A stretch of DNA of 64,000 bases. It comes from Marinisporobacter sp. (GTDB lineage Bacteria > Bacillota > Clostridia > Peptostreptococcales > Thermotaleaceae). The position numbers and the translations under genes are program-made. This document shows, one piece after another, positions 18,168 to 25,996 of this stretch; the first letter of the stretch is position 1; every line of letters starts with the position of its first letter. Location: the NCBI GenBank assembly GCA_025210395.1, contig JAOARV010000032.1, forward strand, positions 62,001 to 126,000, given 5' to 3'. The notes beneath the pieces are model-generated. The model saw nothing but the letters and a program-made list of their open reading frames with translations. It had not been told where the DNA came from and ran no database searches.

Positions 18168-18923
18168 TTAGTAAGGATAAGAAATACAATTTTTATATAA
18201 GGATGAATCCCTTTTTATAGATGAAAAGGGGCTACTAAACTTATAACCAACGCCTCTAACGGTGATGATATATTGAGGCTTTGCAGGATCATTTTCTATT
18301 TTTTTTCGTAAATTACTGATATGTACCATAACTGTTCTCGTATCTTTCTCAAAGCTATCATCGTTCCAAATCCTCTCAAAAATTTGTCGCGTATAGAATA
18401 CTCTATTAGGATGCTTGGCTAAAAAAACAAGGAGATCAAACTCTTTTGTAGTTAAAGGAATTAAAGCATGATTGACAAATACAGAATGACTAGCTAGATC
18501 AATTTCAAGGCCTGGATATCTTAAAGATTGTTTTTCGATTTTTCTTTCAGATAATAAGCGATTCCGACGAAGATGTGCTTTTATTCGTGCAATTAACACT
18601 TTAGGACTAAAGGGTTTAGTTATATAATCGTCTCCTCCAACGCTAAGACCTAAGATCTTATCCATATCTTGATCCTTGCAGCTAAGAAAGAGGATGGGTA
18701 CATCGGTAATCTTCCTTAATTGAGTACATGTTTCTAGACCATCTAGACCAGGCATAAGAATATCTAAAATAACTAAGTTAGGTTTTTTTTGAAGAGTTAT
18801 TTCATAAGCTTCATCGCTATTTGAAGCACAAATCACATCAAAGCCTTCTTTTATAAGGTACATACGAATTAATTCTTGTATTTGTAATTCATCATCAACC
18901 ACTAAAATTTGTTCTTTAGACAT
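18168..18923 (-). CDS. OmpR/PhoB-family response regulator
   Basis: The 251-residue regulator has a receiver domain with acidic pocket Asp 10/Asp 11, phospho-acceptor Asp 54 (VILDILMPG), Ser 81 and Lys 103 (TKPFSP), then a winged-helix DNA-binding domain (about 130-232, TKEFDLLVFLAKHPNRVF and DTRTVMVHISNLRKKI). The C-terminus carries a short extra tail. No kinase gene is adjacent. The kinase at 12355-14115 lies on the same strand beyond the phosphonate block, and I suggest it as the possible partner. Confidence 0.94.
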   Translation of the reverse strand: MSKEQILVVDDELQIQELIRMYLIKEGFDVICASNSDEAYEITLQKKPNLVILDILMPGLDGLETCTQLRKITDVPILFLSCKDQDMDKILGLSVGGDDYITKPFSPKVLIARIKAHLRRNRLLSERKIEKQSLRYPGLEIDLASHSVFVNHALIPLTTKEFDLLVFLAKHPNRVFYTRQIFERIWNDDSFEKDTRTVMVHISNLRKKIENDPAKPQYIITVRGVGYKFSSPFSSIKRDSSLYKNCISYPY

Positions 18924-19129
18924 CTATACGCCTCCTTTAGGATAGGAAGAAAGGTGAAAAATTATAGCATAGCTCTTAGGATGTAAGTGAGTTTTTGTAC
19001 AAACTTTATTTGTTACATATTATATAGATTTCTAAAGAGGAATATGCTTAAAATTTTAGAAATAGAAATTATTAAAGTTAGGGAAAATAGATTGAATTTA
19101 AAATAAAAATTTGAATGAGTACAGCTATA

Positions 19130-20236
19130 TTATTGTTTTTGCAATATTTTTAACCATCTGTTATGGGAGCAAAATAGCAATGGGTCATAGTAATTTTGAA
19201 ATTGAAAATATTGTTTCGGATTCTCAGGAAAGTACATACACAGTCCTAAGCTTTCGTTGTTTTTGATTTCTTTTAATGAAGGGGATAAAACAATCTTATT
19301 TAAAATTTTGAAGATATTTAATCTTAATTGTATTACTTCATAAAGACTTTCATCAAGGATGTTGAATAAGTTTAGAAGATTGACTAGTGCACTGTTTTTT
19401 TGATTACAGCAAGAACGGGATAAGGTATTCTTTGCTGGATGATTTCCTTCTAAGATGAATTCTGCCAATTGGTTGATTAATGTTTTTAATTGTAGAAAAT
19501 AATCCTTAATAAGGTATATAGCAAATAGGGAATAATCTTTACTACATTTTTTATTGACAGACATAACGATATCACAAACTAAATTATTTAGATTTTTTGT
19601 GTATTTTTTGTCTAAGTTAAATCTATTTACTATCATTGACCATGGCAAGCTTTCAAGAGGGGGATTTCCTTGAAATAGTATAAAATATTTTACTACACCA
19701 TCTGAAGCCATAGCTATTTCATACAAAACTTCTATGAGATTCATGTAGCAAGTATCTGAAAATAAAATATCAATTTCTTTTTTTGTTCTTTCCTTAAATA
19801 AGGACAAGGCTCGTGTAAATCCTTGTATGCTCATCAATGAAACATTATTTTCAAAAGAGTCAAGCATAATTCCAACAAAGCCCATGCTATGTCCAGATAG
19901 GATTATCATAAGATACTCAGAAGGAAAGCTACTACTTCCTGCTATTAAAAAATCAAGAAATGTATTAGGATCTGCCATATTCACTTTTCCTAGATCATCA
20001 AGTAAAACAGCGTCTTTATTTTGGATAAGATAACGGCGAGTACCATGCCAATCCTCAGATGAAATTTTATGATTTTTTAGTAATTCCTGTTGAGGTGATC
20101 TAGATAATTGTATAACTATATTAATATTATCTGATAAATTTACAGCTTTTATTGATTGGAATTCTCTGTATAAGGTTGCTTCTAGATCGTTATTACTAGC
20201 AGCATAAATTAACACGGTCCATTCTTTTTTCTGCAT
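19130..20236 (-). CDS. clostripain-family (C11) cysteine peptidase-like protein
   Basis: The 368-residue protein matches the C11 caspase-like fold: KEWTVLIYAASNNDLE at the start, catalytic His 116 in LSGHSMGF and catalytic Cys 163 in FSDTCYMNLIEV. In clostripain the His is followed by Gly (SGHG); here it is Ser, a small departure. There is no signal peptide, so it should act in the cytosol, unlike secreted clostripain. The substrate is unknown. It appears monocistronic. Confidence 0.82.
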   Translation of the reverse strand: MQKKEWTVLIYAASNNDLEATLYREFQSIKAVNLSDNINIVIQLSRSPQQELLKNHKISSEDWHGTRRYLIQNKDAVLLDDLGKVNMADPNTFLDFLIAGSSSFPSEYLMIILSGHSMGFVGIMLDSFENNVSLMSIQGFTRALSLFKERTKKEIDILFSDTCYMNLIEVLYEIAMASDGVVKYFILFQGNPPLESLPWSMIVNRFNLDKKYTKNLNNLVCDIVMSVNKKCSKDYSLFAIYLIKDYFLQLKTLINQLAEFILEGNHPAKNTLSRSCCNQKNSALVNLLNLFNILDESLYEVIQLRLNIFKILNKIVLSPSLKEIKNNESLGLCMYFPENPKQYFQFQNYYDPLLFCSHNRWLKILQKQ

Positions 20237-20398
20237 AAATCATTCGATCCTTTCAGGTATATTCAAGTCTGAATTAATATAGCCTCTACTTTTAATTTAT
20301 AATATTCTAAAACTTTATAATTTGATTTAATAATCATAATTATTATAGGTCACATTATCCTTCAAGAAACATATATACATAGTAAGGAGGATGATGCC

Positions 20399-22498
20399 AT
20401 GAAACTTAAAATGAATAATTTAAACAATATGCCTATAAGCTTTCAAGTCAATGAAGGGCAAAGTGAATCAGAAGTAAAATTTTTAGCAAAGGGAGATGGA
20501 TATAATTTTCTTTTCACACCTAAAGAAGCAGTATTTATGTTAAAGCAACCAGAAGAGATTGAAATAGATAAAAAAGCAGATTCATATGAACAATCAATAA
20601 GTGTTATAAGACTTAAACTTGATGGTGCTGATAAAAATCCAAAAGTCATTGGAATAGAAGAGCTTACAGGGAAAGTTAATTATTTTAAGGGAAATAATTC
20701 GAATCATTGGTATAAGAATATTTCTACCTATGCAAAGATTAAATATTTAGAAGTTTATCCTGGAGTAGATCTACTCTACTACGGAAAAAATGGTAAATTG
20801 GAATGGGATTTTATTGTGCACCCAGGTGGAGACCCTAGTAAAATTATTTTAAACTTTGAAGGAAGTGAGCAGGTTACACTAGATGAAAAAGGAAATATGA
20901 TATTAATGATCAACAATAGGCAAATTTTAATCAACAAGCCTTTCATTTATCAAGAAATAGATGGAATAAAGAAAGAAGTTTCAGGAGGATTTATTATAAG
21001 AGAGGAGCATTATATTAGCTTCCAATTAGGGAAGTATGATCATTCTATGGCACTAATCATTGATCCAGTATTATCCTATAGTACTTATCTAGGGGGAAAA
21101 AGTAGTAATAGCGGGAATGGCATTGCAGTAGATTCAAAGGGGAATGTGTATGTGGTGGGAAAGACTTCTTCAACTGATTTTCCAATTACCTCAAATCATA
21201 TACAGCCTAGTTATAGAGGTGGATCTTCTGATGTATTTGTGGCAAAAATCAATGCCACTGGTACTAAGCTCCTTTATGCCACTTATCTTGGGGGAGAAGG
21301 TGAAGATGAAGGGAAGGGTATTGCAGTAGATTCAGGGGGCAATGCTTATGTGGTAGGGAACACTAAATCAAGTAACTTTCCAACCCAAAACCCTATACAG
21401 CTTAGTTTTGGTGGAGTACGTGATGCATTTGTAGCAAAGATCAATGCTACTGGTAGTGAACTTATTTATGCTACTTACCTTGGGGGGAAAGGTGAAGACA
21501 AAGGGAATAGTATTGCAGTAGATTCAGGTGGAAATACTTATGTAACAGGTGAGACTTATTCTAATAATTTTCCAACCCAAAACCCTATACAACTTAGTTT
21601 GGGTGGAGACCATGATGGATTTGTGGCGAAGATCAATGCAGCTGGTAGTGAGCTTGTTTATTCTACTTATCTTGGGGGAAATGGAAATAATACATGCTAT
21701 AGTATTGCAGTAGATTTAAATGAAAATACTTATGTAACAGGTGATACTAATTCAAATAATTTTCCAACAAAAAATCCTATGCAAGTTAGCAAAGCTGGAC
21801 ATTATGATGCATTTGTAGCAAAGCTCAATGCTGATGGGACTGATTTTGTTTATTCTACTTATCTAGGGGGAACGAGTCTTGATATGGGCTATGGTATTAC
21901 TGTAGATTCCAATGGAAATGCTTATGTGATAGGCTATACTTTTTCAAGGGACTTTCCAACAAAAAAACCTATACAGCCTAGTCTTGGCGGAGCTTCTGAT
22001 GCATTTATAGTGAAGATCAATCCTACTGGGACTGACTTTGTTTATTCTACTTATCTTGGGGGGGAGAGTAATGAGTGGGGGGAGAGTATTGCAGTAGATT
22101 CTGATGGCAATGCTTATGTGGTGGGAGAGACTCGTTCAAATAATTTTCCTACTAAAACTCCTATACAATCTAGTAAAGTTGGAAGTCAGGATATATTTGT
22201 AACGAAGATCAATGCTGATGGTTCTGCACTAGTGTATTCTACTTATCTTGGAGGGACAGGTAATACTAGAGGTAGTGATATTGCAGTGGATGCCAATGGA
22301 AATGCTTATGTGACAGGTCTTACTGATTCAAGTGACTTTCCAACTGAAAATCCTATACAGGATAAGAAGGCTGGAAGTATGGACGCTTTCGTTTTAAAAA
22401 TTACGAAGGACTCTAAATCTACTACTACGAGAGGATTAGATTTTTCTAAAGTTTATCAAGACTTAAAAGAAAATAAAATCAACATTTTAAAACTTTAG
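20399..22498 (+). CDS. SBBP-repeat beta-propeller protein
   Basis: The 699-residue protein has an N-terminal beta-sandwich domain (about 1-220; the DUF7948-like region that usually precedes such repeats, with GVDLLYYG and LEWDFIVHPG). Seven repeats of about 58 residues follow, each containing a YSTYLGG, a GIAVDSxGNAYVxGxTxSxxFPT and a DAFVxKI block, as expected for one seven-bladed propeller. The repeats are alike at DNA level too. No signal peptide or anchor is visible, which is unusual for a family that is often extracellular. It probably binds something; no catalytic motif is seen. Confidence 0.85.
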   Translation: MKLKMNNLNNMPISFQVNEGQSESEVKFLAKGDGYNFLFTPKEAVFMLKQPEEIEIDKKADSYEQSISVIRLKLDGADKNPKVIGIEELTGKVNYFKGNNSNHWYKNISTYAKIKYLEVYPGVDLLYYGKNGKLEWDFIVHPGGDPSKIILNFEGSEQVTLDEKGNMILMINNRQILINKPFIYQEIDGIKKEVSGGFIIREEHYISFQLGKYDHSMALIIDPVLSYSTYLGGKSSNSGNGIAVDSKGNVYVVGKTSSTDFPITSNHIQPSYRGGSSDVFVAKINATGTKLLYATYLGGEGEDEGKGIAVDSGGNAYVVGNTKSSNFPTQNPIQLSFGGVRDAFVAKINATGSELIYATYLGGKGEDKGNSIAVDSGGNTYVTGETYSNNFPTQNPIQLSLGGDHDGFVAKINAAGSELVYSTYLGGNGNNTCYSIAVDLNENTYVTGDTNSNNFPTKNPMQVSKAGHYDAFVAKLNADGTDFVYSTYLGGTSLDMGYGITVDSNGNAYVIGYTFSRDFPTKKPIQPSLGGASDAFIVKINPTGTDFVYSTYLGGESNEWGESIAVDSDGNAYVVGETRSNNFPTKTPIQSSKVGSQDIFVTKINADGSALVYSTYLGGTGNTRGSDIAVDANGNAYVTGLTDSSDFPTENPIQDKKAGSMDAFVLKITKDSKSTTTRGLDFSKVYQDLKENKINILKL

Positions 22499-22521
22499 AG
22501 GTGTATCCTTTTATAAAGAAA

Positions 22522-23178
22522 TTAGTAAAGCTGAGTAGATAAAAGAGTTTTATCAGAGGATTCTTTTATTTTGATATAAGCTACAAAATTTTTAACGATT
22601 CTTGCAGTTATCCCCCAGATCGCATACCCATTGTATTCATAAAATAAAACGGGATATTTGCCTGTTCGCCAATGATAATCTTTTCCACTTGGAATCATAT
22701 GAAATGGAAAAGAGTCAGGAATATGTGCTTCAAGGTTTATATAATGCTTTGAGGGTTCATTTTCTAAAAAGAAGCTTAATGGAACTGTAAATATTTCTGC
22801 TACTTCATCTTTATTAAAATCTAAATTGTTAAGATGGATCTGAGAGATACTTCCTAAGAACGGATAAAGTATTATATTATAAGGTAAGACTAAAAAGTCT
22901 AAGGGACTAAAAATCTCTATATGATCTGATGAAATATTTAATTCTTCACAAGTTTCTCGAATGGCACACATTTCTTTAGATTCGTTATTTTCCATTTTTC
23001 CACCTGGAAAGCATATTTCTTTTGGTTGAACCTTAAGATTACTTGAACGAACTTCAAATAAAAGTTCAAGTTCTTCTTTAACTTTAACAATAGGGACTAA
23101 AACTGAAAATTTTTCATATTTTCCTTCTGGATTGCATTGTTTATGCTTGAAAATTTTTTGAATTGTATCAAGACGCAT
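22522..23178 (-). CDS. Nudix hydrolase, CoA pyrophosphatase type
   Basis: The Nudix box GGKMENNESKEMCAIRETCEEL is preceded by EICFPG, the arrangement seen in CoA-diphosphatase (NudL/YeaB) members, which hydrolyse CoA and its derivatives. The start is chosen at ATG 23178 because AGGTG lies six bases before it; a GTG three codons upstream overlaps that site. The product then has 218 residues. It is convergent with the propeller gene and appears to be transcribed alone. Confidence 0.85.
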   Translation of the reverse strand: MRLDTIQKIFKHKQCNPEGKYEKFSVLVPIVKVKEELELLFEVRSSNLKVQPKEICFPGGKMENNESKEMCAIRETCEELNISSDHIEIFSPLDFLVLPYNIILYPFLGSISQIHLNNLDFNKDEVAEIFTVPLSFFLENEPSKHYINLEAHIPDSFPFHMIPSGKDYHWRTGKYPVLFYEYNGYAIWGITARIVKNFVAYIKIKESSDKTLLSTQLY

Positions 23179-23379
23179 CATTATCACCTAACCAATCATA
23201 AAGTTAATGTTTAAGTTTATGTTCATGTTTAACAATAGTTGTTTATAGATTTTAATTATTGTATAAACATTTCTAATATTAGTATACGCTACTTTATCTA
23301 ATTTAAAAACCATTTTGTAAGGTATATATTTTTTATGTATTGTCAAAAATACTTAAGAAAAAAAGAAGGGAGAGTCAAA

Positions 23380-23622
23380 ATGGATCATTTAAGTATTATG
23401 AGCATAAGAGTAGATCACCGAACAGATTCTGCACCTCGTATGCAGGAGATTCTCACGAAAAATGGGGATATTATTGTTGGAAGATTGGGGATTCATGACC
23501 CAGATGAAGTAAATCATGGTTTGATTACATTAAATTTAAGATCAGATATGGGCAGAATCAATAATATGATGGATCAACTAAAGGGACTTGAAGGGATAAA
23601 AGTAAATCATATGCAACCATAA
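23380..23622 (+). CDS. TM1266-family (iron-only hydrogenase system regulator-like) protein
   Basis: The frame opens earlier, but AAGGGAG lies eight bases before ATG 23380, giving 80 residues. The sequence (SIMSIRVDHR, MQEILTKNGDIIVGRLGI, ending in LEGIKVNHMQP) fits the small ferredoxin-like fold of the TM1266 family, a NikR C-terminus-like binding domain found near FeFe-hydrogenase maturation genes in anaerobes. No hydrogenase gene is nearby here. It probably binds a small ligand or metal; its role is unknown. Confidence 0.8.
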   Translation: MDHLSIMSIRVDHRTDSAPRMQEILTKNGDIIVGRLGIHDPDEVNHGLITLNLRSDMGRINNMMDQLKGLEGIKVNHMQP

Positions 23623-23625
23623 TAA

Positions 23626-23651
23626 AAGGCAGATGTTTTTTCATCTGCCTT
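23626..23651. terminator. bidirectional terminator
   Basis: AAGGCAGATG and CATCTGCCTT form a perfect 10-bp stem around six Ts. It sits between two convergent genes. Confidence 0.85.
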
Positions 23652-23657
23652 CATCTT

Positions 23658-25016
23658 TTAATTTTTAAAACTATGAACAGGAGCAGGAATTCTTCCACCT
23701 CTATTGATAAAATTAGCACTGCCAAATTTATTGACAGCCATAATAGGAGCACTTCCTAAAAGACCACCGAATTCTACCTCATCTCCCAGAGTCTTTCCAT
23801 AAACAGGAATAATTCTTACAGCAGTGGTTTTATGGTTGATTACTCCGATAGCTGCTTCATCAGCAATAATTGCAGCTATAGTTGTATCAGGCGTATCTCC
23901 TGGAATAGCGATCATATCAAGTCCTACAGAGCATACACATGTCATAGCTTCTAATTTCTCAATAGTAAGAGAACCCATCTTTACAGCTTGAATCATTCCC
24001 TCATCTTCACTAACAGGAATAAATGCACCACTAAGACCTCCTACATGAGAAGATGCCATGATTCCCCCTTTTTTAACTGCATCATTTAAAAGGGCTAGAG
24101 CAGCTGTTGTACCATGTGCTCCACATCTTTCAATACCCATTTCTTCAAAGATTCTTGCTACACTATCACCAACAGCAGGAGTTGGTGCAAGGGATAAATC
24201 TAAGATGCCAAAGGGAACGTTTAATCTATTGGAAGCTTCCTTTGCTACTAATTGTCCTACTCTTGTTATTTTAAATGCTGTTTTTTTGATGGTTTCAGCA
24301 ACTACATCAAAGGGTGCCCCCTTTACCTTTTCAAGTGCTGCTTTTACAACACCAGGACCACTAACACCTACATTAATAATAGATTCAGCTTCTCCTACAC
24401 CATGAAAAGCTCCAGCCATAAAAGGATTGTCCTCTACAGCATTGGCAAAAACAACTAGCTTTGCACAGCCAATGCTTTCTTGATCTTTTGTAAGATAAGC
24501 TGTCTTTTTAATAATTTTTCCCATATCTCGTACTGCATCCATATTGATTCCTGACCTGGTATCTCCAATATTTACAGAGGAACATACTCTTTCAGTAACA
24601 GAAAGTGCCTCTGGAATGGAATCGATCAAGATTTTATCTCCCTTAGAATATCCTTTTTGAACAAGGGCTGAAAAGCCTCCAATAAAATTTACTCCTACAG
24701 CTTTAGCAGCTTCATCTAATGTTTTTGCAAATGCTATGTAGCTTTTATCATTACTTGTTTGAGCGATTAAAGAAATAGGCGTAACAGAAATTCTTTTATT
24801 AATAATAGGAATTCCTAGCTCTGTTTCAATATCTTCTCCAACCTTTACTAGATTTTCTGCATATTTTGTGATTTTATCATAAATTTTAATTCTTGATTGT
24901 TTTCCGTCTGTATCTGCACAATCTAATAGAGAGATTCCCATGGTGATCGTACGAATATCTAGCTTTTCCTTTTCAATCATTTGAATGGTTTCCATTATAT
25001 TTTTGAATTTACTCAT
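23658..25016 (-). CDS. UPF0210 / PFL-family protein of unknown function
   Basis: The 452-residue protein is full length for UPF0210 (DUF711): [15 protein letters not shown] near the start, [64 protein letters not shown] and the [18 protein letters not shown] block. Structures of the family resemble pyruvate-formate-lyase barrels, but the activity is unknown. ATG 25016 is preferred over the ATG three codons upstream because AGGAG directly abuts the latter. It follows the ACT gene by 15 bases, and both sit behind a glycine riboswitch. Confidence 0.9.
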   Translation of the reverse strand: MSKFKNIMETIQMIEKEKLDIRTITMGISLLDCADTDGKQSRIKIYDKITKYAENLVKVGEDIETELGIPIINKRISVTPISLIAQTSNDKSYIAFAKTLDEAAKAVGVNFIGGFSALVQKGYSKGDKILIDSIPEALSVTERVCSSVNIGDTRSGINMDAVRDMGKIIKKTAYLTKDQESIGCAKLVVFANAVEDNPFMAGAFHGVGEAESIINVGVSGPGVVKAALEKVKGAPFDVVAETIKKTAFKITRVGQLVAKEASNRLNVPFGILDLSLAPTPAVGDSVARIFEEMGIERCGAHGTTAALALLNDAVKKGGIMASSHVGGLSGAFIPVSEDEGMIQAVKMGSLTIEKLEAMTCVCSVGLDMIAIPGDTPDTTIAAIIADEAAIGVINHKTTAVRIIPVYGKTLGDEVEFGGLLGSAPIMAVNKFGSANFINRGGRIPAPVHSFKN

Positions 25017-25031
25017 TATAATCATCTCCTA

Positions 25032-25304
25032 CTATGAAATTTTGTGCATAGAATCAAATATATCTTCATGTTGTATTTTAATAGACATGCTAATCTCTCC
25101 ACCTAAAGAATCAAGCTTTTCTTTAATATCTTTAAAGCTTATTGCCATCTTTGATAAATCTACAATCATGATCATGGTGAAGTAATCCTGTAAAATAGTT
25201 TGGCTAATATCTAGGATATTAATACGATTTTCTGCTAAAATAGTAGACACCTTTGCAATGATACCAATTGTATCTTTTCCGATTACTGTAACAACTGCTT
25301 TCAT
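25032..25304 (-). CDS. ACT domain protein, UPF0237 family
   Basis: The 90-residue protein is a single ACT domain: VVTVIGKDTIGIIAKVSTILAENRINILDISQTI is the ligand-binding edge of that fold. ACT domains bind amino acids as regulators. UPF0237 and UPF0210 genes are conserved neighbours in many Firmicutes, so this is likely the regulatory subunit or sensor of the next protein. The start follows GGGGAGATG. The glycine riboswitch upstream suggests glycine or serine as the ligand (inference). Confidence 0.92.
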   Translation of the reverse strand: MKAVVTVIGKDTIGIIAKVSTILAENRINILDISQTILQDYFTMIMIVDLSKMAISFKDIKEKLDSLGGEISMSIKIQHEDIFDSMHKIS

Positions 25305-25363
25305 AAAATTTCATCTCCCCTTTTGATTTTTTGTATATATAAAAATTTTTATAAAAAATGTAA

Positions 25364-25395
25364 ATAAAAAGAGACCAATCAATTGATTTGTCTCT
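25364..25395 (-). terminator. riboswitch-associated terminator
   Basis: On the minus strand AGAGACAAATC and GATTGGTCTCT pair around AATT and are followed by TTTTT. It lies between the glycine aptamer and the ACT gene, so it is the likely expression platform for transcription control. Confidence 0.8.
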
Positions 25396-25481
25396 GGAAA
25401 GTAAGATTATAAATGAAAGAGTATATTGTATTTTTATGAAGGTATCACAAAAAAATAAATAATCTTTCATAATCAATAATC

Positions 25482-25573
25482 CCCTGTCCTTTTACCTGAG
25501 AGTTTCGCCACATAAGTGGCTTTCCCCTTCGGTGCTCTTTAGAGTCTCTCCAGAGGCCCGTCTAATAACAGTC
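25482..25573 (-). ncRNA. glycine riboswitch, apparently single aptamer
   Basis: The minus strand carries the gcvT-motif signature blocks in order: CTCTGGAGAGACTC, GCACCGAAGGGG, a variable hairpin (GCCACTTATGTGGC), AAACTCTCAGG and AAAAGGACAGGGG. These match the conserved core of the glycine aptamer, and CTGT/ACAG can close P1. Only one full aptamer is evident; a partial or ghost partner stem may lie just upstream. A terminator at 25364-25395 and then the ACT-UPF0210 genes follow, so glycine probably switches that operon. Confidence 0.92.
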
Positions 25574-25868
25574 GAAAAATCTTCTGCTATCTTCAACCGG
25601 CACTATGAAATTATGTAAAACATTGTAACATAATCTTACAATAAAAAGCAACCAAAAATTCAAAAAATACTGAAAAAAGTTATTGTTTGCTATAAGTATA
25701 GATATAAAAACCCATCCAACTAGCTATTTCTTCATGATATAATACCAGTGTAGTGGGAAACCTTTCAGTTAAAAGATCATTGTATAAGGGATATGTTGGT
25801 GAAATCATAGGGAATATTCATAAGAATAAGGGAACTATATTTGTAACAAAATCACCTAAAATATAGGG

Positions 25869-25896
25869 CTTATATCTAAAGAATATAAGTCTTTTT
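25869..25896 (+). terminator. terminator-like hairpin upstream of the 12-kb operon
   Basis: CTTATAT and ATATAAG pair around seven bases and are followed by TCTTTTTT. No gene ends upstream on this strand, so it may end an untranslated RNA or shield the operon. Confidence 0.6.
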
Positions 25897-25954
25897 TAAA
25901 AGGAGATTAGGAAAGGTTAGAGAATATGTAAAATATAAAGGGAAAAGAAATAAT

Positions 25955-25976
25955 ATTGTATAATCCTTTATACAAT
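25955..25976 (+). promoter_or_regulatory. palindromic operator over the -10 of the VWA/ABC operon
   Basis: ATTGTATAA and TTATACAAT form a perfect 9-bp inverted repeat with a four-base spacer. TATAAT at 25959-25964 lies inside it, 33 bases before the first start codon. A dimeric repressor bound here would block the promoter. The -35 is poor. Confidence 0.55.
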
Positions 25977-25996
25977 CAAAAGACAGGGGGAGCAAT

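Larger units (their letters stand above)
25576..25996. other. intergenic region upstream of the VWA/ABC operon
   Basis: Besides the riboswitch leader on the minus strand, this stretch has a plus-strand terminator-like hairpin (25869-25896) and the palindromic promoter region at 25955-25976. I see no coding frame with a ribosome site between 25620 and 25990. Confidence 0.4.
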
